16,089 nt of DNA, taken from the NCBI GenBank assembly GCA_027592155.1, contig JAQCKY010000004.1:1-16089 (forward strand), in the 5' to 3' direction. The stretch is from Pseudomonadota bacterium. Lineage in GTDB: Bacteria; Pseudomonadota; Alphaproteobacteria; Rhodospirillales; UBA2165. Positions 1-6,767 of this stretch are shown here, piece by piece. Position 1 is the stretch's first letter. Each line of letters opens with the position of its first letter. The translations under genes were made by a program, and so were the position numbers. Below the pieces are notes generated by a model that was given only the letters and a program-made list of their open reading frames with translations, did not search any database and was not told the origin of the DNA.

Positions 1-35
1 ATTTCTTTTGTTTTCAATAGCATAACACAAAAAAT

Positions 36-125
<90 letters not shown>

Positions 126-132
126 GCGGGAC

Positions 133-153
133 TTATATATAGGGCATATATAA
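133..153. repeat. AT-rich palindrome upstream of tRNA-Ser
   Basis: An 8-bp perfect inverted repeat, TTATATAT (133-140) and ATATATAA (146-153), with a 5-nt spacer lies just 5' of the tRNA gene. It is probably the melting region of the tRNA promoter on the - strand, because it offers TATATA-type -10 hexamers at a suitable distance. I see no convincing -35 element, so a promoter call here is only an inference. Confidence 0.4.
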
Positions 154-235
154 GGGGTCTTGGTGGGGGAATAACTGGCACTGGATACCTCTCAATGGCG
201 GCGATGGCAAGCGGTGGCGCAGCTTTGTATGTTAC

Positions 236-259
236 CCAAATGATCGAAGGATCATTTGG
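236..259. repeat. Perfect 10-bp inverted repeat upstream of rplU promoter
   Basis: CCAAATGATC (236-245) and GATCATTTGG (250-259) form a perfect inverted repeat around a GAAG tetraloop. It ends 12 nt before the TTGACA of the rplU promoter. No T-run follows on either strand, so it does not look like an intrinsic terminator. It could be an operator or a DNA-binding site between the divergent tRNA-Ser and rplU genes. Its function is unknown. Confidence 0.6.
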
Positions 260-271
260 TCGCAAAAACAA

Positions 272-300
272 TTGACACCCCCGGGCCGGACCGTTAGTTT
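272..300 (+). promoter_or_regulatory. Candidate sigma70-type promoter of rplU-rpmA
   Basis: A perfect -35 hexamer TTGACA (272-277) is followed after exactly 17 bp by TAGTTT (295-300) as a weak -10. The predicted start of transcription is near 307, about 49 nt before the rplU start codon. The -35 and the spacing are strong and the -10 is only partial. This is the best promoter candidate I found in the window. Confidence 0.55.
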
Positions 301-312
301 CCGCGTCCTTCG

Positions 313-335
313 GCGGGGAATCCCGCGATTTTTTT
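313..335 (+). promoter_or_regulatory. Terminator-like hairpin in the rplU leader (possible attenuator)
   Basis: A 5-bp GC stem, GCGGG (313-317) and CCCGC (322-326), closes a GAAT loop and is followed by GA and seven T (329-335), the layout of a short intrinsic terminator. It lies between the promoter and the rplU ATG (356). An alternative pairing, CCGC (301-304) with GCGG (313-316), would exclude the terminator stem. That could act as an antiterminator only in transcripts starting upstream of about 301. Attenuation of this operon is an inference; the hairpin and T-run are seen directly. Confidence 0.4.
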
Positions 336-355
336 ACAAGAGCGGTTATTTAGAC

Positions 356-853
356 ATGTTCGCGGTCATCAAGACGGGCGGAAAGCAGTATCGTGTCACG
401 GACGGCGACGTCATCGTGGTCGAGAAGCTTGCCGGTGAACCCGGTAGCTCGATTAAATTCGATCAAATCCTCATGCTCGGCGGTTCCGGCGAGACACAGA
501 CTGTCGGCACACCCCTCATCGCTAATGCGACGGTGACAGGCGAGGTGCTCGAACAGAGCCGCGCCGATAAGATCATCGTCTTCAAGAAAAAGCGTCGCCA
601 GGGCTATAAACGCAAAGCCGGCCATCGCCAGGATCAGACGGTTCTGCGGATCGTCGACATCAACGGCTCCGGCAAGTCGGCCGCGAAAGCCGCCGCGCCG
701 AAAGAAGCGGACGCGCCCGCAAAGGACGACGCATCCGCCGAAGCCGCGGCACCGGCGAAAAAGAAAGCCGCCGCTGCCACGAAGGCAAAAGCACCCGCCA
801 AGAAGAAATCCGCAGCGGCGTCAAAAGCTAAAGCCCCTAAGTCTGAGGACTAG
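356..853 (+). CDS. rplU: 50S ribosomal protein L21 with Lys/Ala-rich C-terminal tail
   Basis: Encodes L21, a 23S rRNA-binding protein of the large ribosomal subunit. I place the start at ATG 356 because the protein then opens with MFAVIKTGGKQYRV, the usual L21 N-terminus; the open frame extends upstream to 272 but through the promoter and leader. Residues 1-103 cover the L21 core, with the basic FKKKRRQGYKRKAGHRQ segment near 77-92. Residues 104-165 form a low-complexity extension rich in Lys, Ala and Pro, so the protein has 165 residues against about 103 for the bacterial core. The tail includes a 14-residue tandem duplication. Extended L21 tails occur in some alphaproteobacteria as I recall. 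It is the first gene of the rplU-rpmA unit. Confidence 0.96.
   Translation: MFAVIKTGGKQYRVTDGDVIVVEKLAGEPGSSIKFDQILMLGGSGETQTVGTPLIANATVTGEVLEQSRADKIIVFKKKRRQGYKRKAGHRQDQTVLRIVDINGSGKSAAKAAAPKEADAPAKDDASAEAAAPAKKKAAAATKAKAPAKKKSAAASKAKAPKSED
749..832 (+). repeat. Tandem 42-bp repeat coding the L21 tail
   Basis: Two consecutive 42-nt units (749-790 and 791-832) encode 14-residue peptides, both starting APAKKK and ending KAK, that differ at only two residues (Ala/Ser and Thr/Ser). The nucleotide sequences have diverged at many third positions, so the duplication is old or kept at protein level. A third, partial unit (AP-K) follows before the stop. The composition resembles histone H1-like and other nucleic-acid-binding basic tails. 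Confidence 0.75.
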
Positions 854-893
854 GGTCGGGATCTCCAGATAGGACCAAGGTAGGAATTACACC

Positions 894-1151
894 ATGGCAC
901 ATAAAAAAGCAGGTGGTAGCTCACGGAACGGTCGCGATACAGCCGGACGGCGCCTCGGCGTCAAAAAATTCGGTGGTGAAGCGGTTATTTCGGGCAACAT
1001 CCTCGTCCGCCAACGCGGCACCAAATACCACCCCGGCGACAATGTCGGCATGGGCAAAGACCATACATTATTCGCCCTGACGGACGGCCGGGTAAAATTT
1101 GAGAAAAAGGCCCTGCAGCGTACGTATGTTGTGGTGGACCCGTCGGCCTAG
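894..1151 (+). CDS. rpmA: 50S ribosomal protein L27
   Basis: Encodes the 85-residue L27, whose N-terminus reaches toward the peptidyl transferase centre and helps position tRNA. The protein starts MAHKKAGGSSRNGRDT, the family signature, and carries GRRLGVKKFGGE and the RQRGTKYHPG segment. No cleavable N-terminal extension of the Firmicutes type is present. The start ATG 894 is preceded by a good ribosome binding site (AAGG at 877-880 and AGGA at 882-885). It lies 40 nt after rplU and is followed by a strong terminator, so rplU and rpmA form a two-gene transcription unit. Confidence 0.98.
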   Translation: MAHKKAGGSSRNGRDTAGRRLGVKKFGGEAVISGNILVRQRGTKYHPGDNVGMGKDHTLFALTDGRVKFEKKALQRTYVVVDPSA

Positions 1152-1177
1152 AGTATTCCTCCAGGCCGTGCAGAACC

Positions 1178-1210
1178 AAAGGGGGGATGGTCGAACATTC
1201 CCCTTTTTTT
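1178..1210 (+). terminator. Rho-independent terminator after rpmA
   Basis: The left arm (1178-1189) and right arm (1196-1207) form a 12-bp stem with two G-U pairs and a 6-nt loop, and the right arm runs into a T tract (1204-1210). The G-U pairs form only in + strand RNA, so it terminates the rplU-rpmA transcript and would be weaker in reverse. Confidence 0.9.
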
Positions 1211-1222
1211 GTTGGCCGGTTA

Positions 1223-1251
1223 TTAATTGTTCCCCAGTTGTTAATTATTCC
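1223..1251. repeat. Imperfect direct repeat upstream of obgE
   Basis: TTAATTGTTCC (1223-1233) and TTAATTATTCC (1241-1251) match at 10 of 11 positions and start 18 bp apart. They lie between the rpmA terminator and the obgE start in an AT-rich patch. This is where the obgE operon promoter or an operator would be expected. I could not identify a convincing -35/-10 pair. Confidence 0.5.
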
Positions 1252-1305
1252 AATGTTGGATGAGCCTGCGAAAGTGCCATCCCAAACAGTTTCCGGGTTA
1301 ATGCC

Positions 1306-2331
1306 GTGAAATTCCTCGACCAGACCAGGGTGTTCGTAAAGAGCGGCGACGGCGGTGACGGCTCCGTCTCGTTTCGGCGCGAAAAATACGTGGAATTCGG
1401 CGGTCCCGACGGCGGTGACGGCGGTCGCGGCGGCGACGTCATCATCGACTGCGTGCCCGATTTAAACACGCTCATTGATTTCCGCTACCAGCAGCATTTC
1501 AAAGGCAAGCGGGGCGGCCACGGAATGGGCAAAAACCGGTATGGCCGCAAAGGTGACTCCGTCACGTTGAAAGTTCCTGTCGGGACGCAGATTTTCGAGG
1601 AAGACAACGAAACCCTCGTCGCGGATCTCACCCGGAAGGGTCAGCGGATTATCTTGCTGAAGGGCGGCGATGGCGGGCGCGGCAATGCCCGGTTCAAATC
1701 CTCCACCAATCAGGCACCCCGAAAAGCGGAACCCGGCTGGCCGGGAGAAGAGAAGTCCATCTGGCTGCGATTGAAATTAATCGCCGACGCCGGGCTCGTC
1801 GGCCTGCCAAATGCCGGGAAATCGACCTTCCTGTCGGTTGTCTCCCGCGCGCGGCCCAAGATCGCGGACTACCCCTTCACCACGCTGCATCCCAATCTCG
1901 GGGTCGCTTATGTCGACAACAAAGAACTCGTCCTGGCTGATATTCCCGGCCTGATCGAGGGCGCCCATGAAGGCGCCGGTCTCGGTGACCGGTTCCTCGG
2001 TCACGTGGAGCGCTGCAGCGTGCTGCTTCACCTCGTCGACGGAACCGACGAAGACCCCGCCGAAAATTACCGGATCGTCCGCGGCGAGATGGAAGCGTAC
2101 GGCACGGAACTGGCCGGCAAAGAGGAGATTGTCGGATTGAACAAATGCGACGCCCTGACCGACGAGGAGATCGCGGAAAAAAGTGCGGCTTTGAAGAAAA
2201 TTTCCGGTGCGGAAGTCTTCCCCCTCTCCGGTGTCTCCGGCGAAGGCGTGCAAACAGTGATCCGGAAGCTTTCCAGCATCGTCGAAGCGGACCGGGAGGT
2301 TGCCGACGTTCCCGAGGCATATGCGCCATGA
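1306..2331 (+). CDS. obgE: GTPase Obg (CgtA), ribosome assembly and stress GTPase
   Basis: Encodes a 341-residue Obg-family GTPase that binds the 50S subunit and acts in late ribosome assembly and growth control. Residues 1-158 form the glycine-rich Obg fold (SGDGGDGSVSFRREKY, GGPDGGDGGRGGDV, GGDGGRGNARF). The G domain shows G1 GLPNAGKST (166-174), the TT of G2 in DYPFTTLHPNLG, G3 DIPG (212-215) and G4 NKCD (279-282). There is no long C-terminal domain of the OCT or acidic type. The start is GTG 1306, which gives the canonical MKFLDQ opening; a nearby ATG (1301) is in another frame and stops at once. Its stop codon overlaps the proB start (ATGA). Confidence 0.97.
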   Translation: MKFLDQTRVFVKSGDGGDGSVSFRREKYVEFGGPDGGDGGRGGDVIIDCVPDLNTLIDFRYQQHFKGKRGGHGMGKNRYGRKGDSVTLKVPVGTQIFEEDNETLVADLTRKGQRIILLKGGDGGRGNARFKSSTNQAPRKAEPGWPGEEKSIWLRLKLIADAGLVGLPNAGKSTFLSVVSRARPKIADYPFTTLHPNLGVAYVDNKELVLADIPGLIEGAHEGAGLGDRFLGHVERCSVLLHLVDGTDEDPAENYRIVRGEMEAYGTELAGKEEIVGLNKCDALTDEEIAEKSAALKKISGAEVFPLSGVSGEGVQTVIRKLSSIVEADREVADVPEAYAP

Positions 2332-3467
2332 CCCGCGCCATGACCCCTCAGGAAAAGGGTTCAATCGCGAACTCTAAACGCATCGTCGTGAAAATCGGCT
2401 CCGTCCTGCTCGTCGACCAGAAAAAAGGAACCGTGCACCAGGAATGGCTGGATTCATTGGCGACGGACGTTGCCGCCTGGCGCGAACGCGGCAAGGAAAT
2501 CATCATTGTCTCGTCAGGCGCGATTGCACTCGGCCGGCGTTATCTCGGTTTGGGCACCGCAGGATTGCGGCTGCAAGAGAAGCAGGCCGCCGCCGCCGCC
2601 GGCATGATCCGCCTCTCCCACGCCTATCAGGAAAGCCTGGGCAAGACCGGCCTGACCGTCGCCCAAGTCCTGCTGACACTCGAAGACAGCGAAGACCGGC
2701 GCCGCTATCTCAACGCCCGCAATACGCTGGAGACCCTCCTCAAGCTCGGCGCCATACCGCTGATCAATGAAAACGATACCGTGGCCACCGATGAAATCCG
2801 CTTCGGCGATAACGACCGCCTCGGCGCGCGCGTCGCGGCGATGGTCAGTGCCGACCTCTTGATCCTGCTCTCCGACATCGATGGGCTCTATAACGCAGAT
2901 CCGACAAAAAACCCGACGGCTGAGCGAATTGAGAGAGTCGATGAGATTACGCCGGAGATCGAGGCAATGGCTGGCGCCGCCGGTTCATCGGATAGTTCCG
3001 GGGGCATGGTCACGAAGCTCGCCGCCGCTAAGCAATGCATGGCGGCCGGCTGCAACATGGCCATCACAAAGGGCGGCATTCTAAACCCCCTCCAGACGCT
3101 CGAAGACGGCGCGCCCTGCACCTGGTTCACGGCGCGTGGGAACCCCCGGACCGAACGCCAACGTTGGATTGGCGGCAGCCTGCAACCGGTTGGCGCGATC
3201 ACCGTCGACCCTGGCGCCCTCAAGGCGCTGGTCTCCGGCAACAGCCTCTTACCGGCCGGCGTGTCCGAGGTCTCCGGCAACTTCCGGCGGGGCGACGCCG
3301 TGAGTGTGCGGAACCCCGAAGGGCGGGAAATCGGCCGAGGCTTGATCGCCTATTCCGCCGACGATGCCCGTCTCATCATGGGCCACAAGACCGATGAGAT
3401 TGAAAGCCTGCTCGGCTATCGGGGGCGCGACGAAATGATCCACCGCGACGATTTGGTTTTATCTTAG
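2328..3467 (+). CDS. proB: Glutamate 5-kinase
   Basis: Catalyses ATP-dependent phosphorylation of L-glutamate to glutamyl 5-phosphate, the first and usually feedback-controlled step of proline synthesis, in the cytoplasm. The 379-residue protein has the amino-acid kinase domain (RIVVKIGSVLLV, IIIVSSGAIALG, INENDTVATDEIRFGDND, LLSDIDGLY, SGGMVTKLAAA). A C-terminal PUA domain follows from about residue 285 (ITVDPGALKALVSG to the end). I use ATG 2328, which overlaps the obgE stop by 4 nt and implies translational coupling; ATG 2340 is an in-frame alternative. The longer open frame reaching back to 2145 only shadows obgE. Confidence 0.96.
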   Translation: MTRAMTPQEKGSIANSKRIVVKIGSVLLVDQKKGTVHQEWLDSLATDVAAWRERGKEIIIVSSGAIALGRRYLGLGTAGLRLQEKQAAAAAGMIRLSHAYQESLGKTGLTVAQVLLTLEDSEDRRRYLNARNTLETLLKLGAIPLINENDTVATDEIRFGDNDRLGARVAAMVSADLLILLSDIDGLYNADPTKNPTAERIERVDEITPEIEAMAGAAGSSDSSGGMVTKLAAAKQCMAAGCNMAITKGGILNPLQTLEDGAPCTWFTARGNPRTERQRWIGGSLQPVGAITVDPGALKALVSGNSLLPAGVSEVSGNFRRGDAVSVRNPEGREIGRGLIAYSADDARLIMGHKTDEIESLLGYRGRDEMIHRDDLVLS

Positions 3468-3596
3468 GCCGTACCGTCGGGTGTGCCGATTCGATCAATC
3501 GTGCAACCCGGCCCAATTTATGGTAATTGAAACGAAGATTTTTTAGGAGAAATGGCAGTCTGGCAGCGATATAACGCCCGGCCTAGGTTAGATGAG

Positions 3597-4880
3597 ATGG
3601 ATACGGTAGAGACCACAACGAGTGAAGATGTTCATGCCCTGATGTTGAAAATCGGTGTCGCCGCAAGTATGGCGGCGCAGTCGCTGATCAATGTCCCGAC
3701 CGATGCCAAAAACCGGGCGCTGCGCGAGGCGGCACAAGCACTGCGCGCCCGCAGCGCCGAGATCATCGCCGCCAACAAACTCGACATGGCGGACGGGGAA
3801 GCAAAAGGTCTGTCGTCTGCAATGCTGGACCGCTTGAAGCTGACCGAAGACCGCATCGAAGGCGTTGCCCACGGCCTCGAAGACATCGCCGAGTTGGATG
3901 ATCCCGTCGGCGCCATCATGGATTCCTGGGACCGGCCCAATGGACTCAACATCTCCCGTGTTCGCGTCCCGCTCGGCGTGATCGGTGTGATTTATGAGTC
4001 CCGGCCAAATGTGACGGCGGATGCCAGCGCGCTCTGTCTCAAATCCGGCAATGCCACCATCTTGCGAGGCGGCTCCGAGAGCTTTCGGTCTTCGACCGCA
4101 ATTTGGAAATGCATGCAGGAAGGCCTGCGCCAGGCCAATCTTCCCGAGGATGCCATCCAGATGGTCCCCACCACGGACCGCGCCGCCGTCGGTGAAATGT
4201 TGATTATGTCTGACCACATCGACGTGATCGTCCCCCGGGGCGGAAAATCCTTGGTCGAACGGGTCCAGAACGAGGCAAAAGTGCCCGTCTTCGCCCACCT
4301 TGAGGGGATTTGTCACACCTATGTCAACGCCCAGTCGGATGCGGCGATGGCCCGGGAAATCGTTCTCGATGCCAAGATGCGCCGGACCGGTATCTGTGGC
4401 GCCACCGAAACCCTGCTCATCGACCGGGAGGCCGCAAAAACGCACCTCCCGGGCATTCTCGATGCGCTGGCGGACGCCGGATGTGAAATTCGCGGCGATG
4501 CACCGACACAGGAAATGGACAAACGGGTCATTGCGGCGACCGATGAGGACTGGGACACCGAATATCTCGATAAGATTATCTCGGTGAAACAGGTCGATGA
4601 TGTCGACGACGCCATCCGGCACGTCAACGAGCACGGCACCGATCACACGGACGCCATCGTTACCGCCAATCAGGAAATCGCCGAAACCTTCCTCAACGGT
4701 GTCAACAGCGCCATCGCGCTGCATAACACCTCGACCCAGTTCGCCGACGGCGGCGAGTTCGGCATGGGTGCCGAGATCGGCATCGCGACCGGGAAAATGC
4801 ATGCCCGCGGTCCCGTCGGCCTAGAGCAACTGACCACCTTCAAATATATTGTCCGGGGCACCGGCCAAGTACGCGGCTAG
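3597..4880 (+). CDS. proA: Glutamate-5-semialdehyde dehydrogenase (gamma-glutamyl phosphate reductase)
   Basis: Reduces glutamyl 5-phosphate with NADPH to glutamate 5-semialdehyde, the second step of proline synthesis, and takes its unstable substrate from ProB. Family landmarks are GVIGVIYESRPNVTADA, LCLKSGNATILRGG, VPRGGKSLV, FAHLEGICHTY and RRTGICGATETLL with the catalytic cysteine at residue 267. From ATG 3597 the protein has 427 residues, close to the usual length. An upstream in-frame ATG (3552) would add 15 residues that look unlike the family. The AGGAGA before it (3545-3550) ends only 1 nt from that ATG, too close for normal initiation, so I prefer 3597, but the start is uncertain. 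The gap to proB is about 130 nt. Confidence 0.95.
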   Translation: MDTVETTTSEDVHALMLKIGVAASMAAQSLINVPTDAKNRALREAAQALRARSAEIIAANKLDMADGEAKGLSSAMLDRLKLTEDRIEGVAHGLEDIAELDDPVGAIMDSWDRPNGLNISRVRVPLGVIGVIYESRPNVTADASALCLKSGNATILRGGSESFRSSTAIWKCMQEGLRQANLPEDAIQMVPTTDRAAVGEMLIMSDHIDVIVPRGGKSLVERVQNEAKVPVFAHLEGICHTYVNAQSDAAMAREIVLDAKMRRTGICGATETLLIDREAAKTHLPGILDALADAGCEIRGDAPTQEMDKRVIAATDEDWDTEYLDKIISVKQVDDVDDAIRHVNEHGTDHTDAIVTANQEIAETFLNGVNSAIALHNTSTQFADGGEFGMGAEIGIATGKMHARGPVGLEQLTTFKYIVRGTGQVRG

Positions 4881-4896
4881 ACTCCCCTGCCCGATC

Positions 4897-5166
4897 ATGA
4901 CCATTACAAGCAGCAATATTTGGTTCTTCCTGCCCGTGCTCATTTGCATGCTCCTGACCATTTACCACGCCTTTATTGGATCGCATATTCGACGTGATTT
5001 AAAAGCGATGGTGATGGAGGGGCGCGAGGATGAAGACCTGTTCACGTTTCGAATAAATTTAGCCCGAAAGCATTTTCACCGACTTCTAACCTATGCGGGC
5101 CTCAGCATCCTCACGACATTCCTGCTCATGCTGTCCGTACAATTCGGTCTGATCCCTGCAGCGTAA
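4897..5166 (+). CDS. Small two-helix membrane protein of unknown function
   Basis: I do not recognise a family. The 89-residue product has a hydrophobic segment near residues 9-29 (IWFFLPVLICMLLTIYHAFIG). A charged middle part follows (RRDLKAMVMEGREDEDLFTFRINLARKHFHR), then a second hydrophobic segment near 65-88. This suggests a small inner-membrane hairpin with the charged loop on one side. It begins 16 nt after proA and ends 32 nt before nadD, so it is probably co-transcribed. No clear ribosome binding site precedes ATG 4897; an upstream in-frame start at 4849 would overlap proA by 32 nt. Codon use resembles the neighbours, which supports a real gene. Confidence 0.65.
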   Translation: MTITSSNIWFFLPVLICMLLTIYHAFIGSHIRRDLKAMVMEGREDEDLFTFRINLARKHFHRLLTYAGLSILTTFLLMLSVQFGLIPAA

Positions 5167-5198
5167 GGCGATGAACTCCTTTAATTTGGCGGAATGAA

Positions 5199-5792
5199 TT
5201 GGTTAAATCTAAACGCATCGGCCTGCTGGGCGGCTCCTTCAACCCCGCCCATCGCGGCCATATCTATATTAGCGAGACGGCGATTGAACGGCTCGCGCTC
5301 GACGAAGTCTGGTGGCTGGTCTCGCCGCAAAACCCGCTGAAAGAGCGCGCCGGGATGGCGGCGTTTGCGAAAAGAGTAGCCGATGCCAAGGCTGTCGTTG
5401 GTGACCGGCCGATCATCGTCAGCGAGATCGAGCAAGAGTTGGACACCCGCTACACAGTTGATACATTGCGCGTCCTGACGAATCGATATCCCGAACACCG
5501 ATTCGTGTGGCTGATGGGCGCCGATAACTTACTCCAACTGCCAAAATGGAAGCGTTGGCGCGGCTTGTTCCGATTGATTCCGATCGCGGTCTTTCCCCGA
5601 CCATCATTTTCGCGCCGATCGCTAATCGGCAAGGCAGCGCGGCGATTTGCGCGGTTTCGAATCCCGGAATTTCGCGCAAAGAGCCTCGCATCGCGCCGGC
5701 CACCGGCCTGGATATTCCTTCGGATGAAACCCGACCCTATCTCGGCAACAGGGATTCGTAATAGAATTGCCACGGAAGAGAGCGAGAAGTAG
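5199..5792 (+). CDS. nadD: Nicotinate-nucleotide adenylyltransferase
   Basis: Transfers AMP from ATP to nicotinate mononucleotide to form deamido-NAD in the cytoplasmic NAD pathway. The 197-residue protein has the nucleotidyltransferase signature GGSFNPAHRGH near its N-terminus, WWLVSPQNPLK, RYTVDTL, WLMGADNL and a C-terminal SATGIR motif (the SxTxIR ATP-binding signature). The start is TTG 5199: the frame has a stop at 5172 and no ATG or GTG before the conserved region, and GGCGGAA (5188-5194) lies at a usable distance. The ATG at 5194 is out of frame. nadD followed by rsfS and rlmH is a widespread arrangement. Confidence 0.95.
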   Translation: MVKSKRIGLLGGSFNPAHRGHIYISETAIERLALDEVWWLVSPQNPLKERAGMAAFAKRVADAKAVVGDRPIIVSEIEQELDTRYTVDTLRVLTNRYPEHRFVWLMGADNLLQLPKWKRWRGLFRLIPIAVFPRPSFSRRSLIGKAARRFARFRIPEFRAKSLASRRPPAWIFLRMKPDPISATGIRNRIATEESEK

Positions 5793-5823
5793 TCTCGCAG
5801 ATGAGTTTAACGACTTAAAGAGA

Positions 5824-6264
5824 ATGGAGAACAGCGCCATACCCCTGAAGAAAAAAACGGCGGCCCTTAAGGGATCCGAACCTTCGGTTCGCCAAATCAT
5901 GGATGTCGTCGAGACATCTCTCGATGATGACAAGGCAATCGACGTCGTCGTCATCGAACTTTCCGGAAAAACGGAAATCGCGGATTACATGGTCATCGCA
6001 ACCGGCACCTCGCAGCGGATGATTTCCACCATGGCTCAGCATTTACAAGAGAACCTGAAGGCAATCGGCGTCACCGGAATGGCCGTCGAGGGTAAAACTA
6101 ATGCCGACTGGGTTCTACTGGATGCGCACGACGTCATTGTGCACCTGTTTCGCTCGGAAGTCCGCGAGTTCTACGACCTGGAAAAAATCTGGGGCGACGA
6201 CGTCCCGCGGCCGCAAAGTACCGGCGATATGCTGGACGTTGCAGAAGTCACGGAACCCGCCTGA
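5824..6264 (+). CDS. rsfS: Ribosomal silencing factor RsfS
   Basis: RsfS (RsfA/DUF143 family) binds L14 on the 50S subunit and blocks 30S joining, which reduces translation under starvation. The conserved core runs from about IMDVVETSLDDDKAIDVVVIEL through IADYMVIATGTSQRM, VEGKTNADWVLLDAHDVIVHLF and REFYDLEKIWGD. From ATG 5824 the protein has 146 residues; the short N-terminal segment before the core is basic and variable. An in-frame TTG at 5767 would add 19 residues and overlap nadD, which seems less likely. An AAAGAGA sequence precedes the chosen ATG. rlmH follows after 6 nt. Confidence 0.94.
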   Translation: MENSAIPLKKKTAALKGSEPSVRQIMDVVETSLDDDKAIDVVVIELSGKTEIADYMVIATGTSQRMISTMAQHLQENLKAIGVTGMAVEGKTNADWVLLDAHDVIVHLFRSEVREFYDLEKIWGDDVPRPQSTGDMLDVAEVTEPA

Positions 6265-6270
6265 CGCATC

Positions 6271-6726
6271 ATGCAGATTAACCTGGTCGCCGTGGGGCGG
6301 ATGAAATCAGGCCCTGAACGCGCGCTCTATGACCAGTATGCCAAGCGCCTAAGCTGGCCGGTCAGGATGATCGAGGTCGAAGAGAAGAAACGGGTAACGG
6401 GTGCGGAACTCAAAAAACTCGAGGGTGAGAAACTGCTGGCGGCGCTGCCGAAATCCACATTCGTCGTCGTCTTGGACGAAAACGGACAAAGCTTTCCAAG
6501 CCCCGTTTTCGCCGAAAAATTAGACGGCTGGATGTCACAGGGCCAAGATTTGTCGTTTTTGGTTGGTGGTGCAGACGGTCACGACCAAACTGTCCTGGAC
6601 CGAGCCAATGCCGTGCTTTCACTTGGCCAAGCCACTTGGCCTCATATGTTAATTAGGGGCTTGCTCTTGGAACAGCTCTATCGCGCCCAATCTATCTTAA
6701 ACAACCATCCCTATCACCGAGCCTGA
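6271..6726 (+). CDS. rlmH: 23S rRNA (pseudouridine1915-N3)-methyltransferase RlmH
   Basis: A SPOUT-class methyltransferase that uses S-adenosylmethionine to methylate pseudouridine 1915 in helix 69 of 23S rRNA on assembled 70S ribosomes. The 151-residue protein is full length. The knot region shows FLVGGADG, and the C-terminus shows WPHMLIRGLLLEQLYRAQSILNNHPYHRA with the invariant YHR near the end. ATG 6271 lies 6 nt after the rsfS stop, so the two are almost surely co-translated. Together with RsfS, L21, L27 and Obg it makes this locus rich in large-subunit functions. Confidence 0.97.
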   Translation: MQINLVAVGRMKSGPERALYDQYAKRLSWPVRMIEVEEKKRVTGAELKKLEGEKLLAALPKSTFVVVLDENGQSFPSPVFAEKLDGWMSQGQDLSFLVGGADGHDQTVLDRANAVLSLGQATWPHMLIRGLLLEQLYRAQSILNNHPYHRA

Positions 6727-6755
6727 GATGACTATCATGCCACCTCATTCTTCCT

Positions 6756-6761
6756 TATATT
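6756..6761 (+). promoter_or_regulatory. Possible -10 box for a leaderless gpmI transcript
   Basis: TATATT (6756-6761) sits so that a usual 6-bp discriminator would put the transcription start at 6768, the A of the gpmI ATG. I see no Shine-Dalgarno sequence before that ATG and no good -35. Leaderless mRNAs are well documented in Alphaproteobacteria such as Caulobacter. This is a candidate only. Confidence 0.25.
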
Positions 6762-6767
6762 GCCGCC

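Noticed and set aside
272..355. N-terminal extension of L21 (MTPPGRTV...)
   Set aside because: It would read through the promoter -35 box and the leader hairpin, and L21 normally starts MFAVI or MYAVI.
985..1179. Short - strand frame over rpmA
   Set aside because: It is antisense to a perfectly conserved L27 and has no start signal or family features.
2145..2327. N-terminal extension of ProB into obgE
   Set aside because: The added 61 residues are arginine-rich out-of-frame obgE sequence. ATG 2328 gives a normal ProB and a typical 4-nt overlap.
3588..4802. Long - strand open frame of 404 codons opposite proA
   Set aside because: It lies fully antisense to a clear ProA and has no recognisable family features. 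Long antisense frames are expected opposite GC-rich genes with strong third-position bias.
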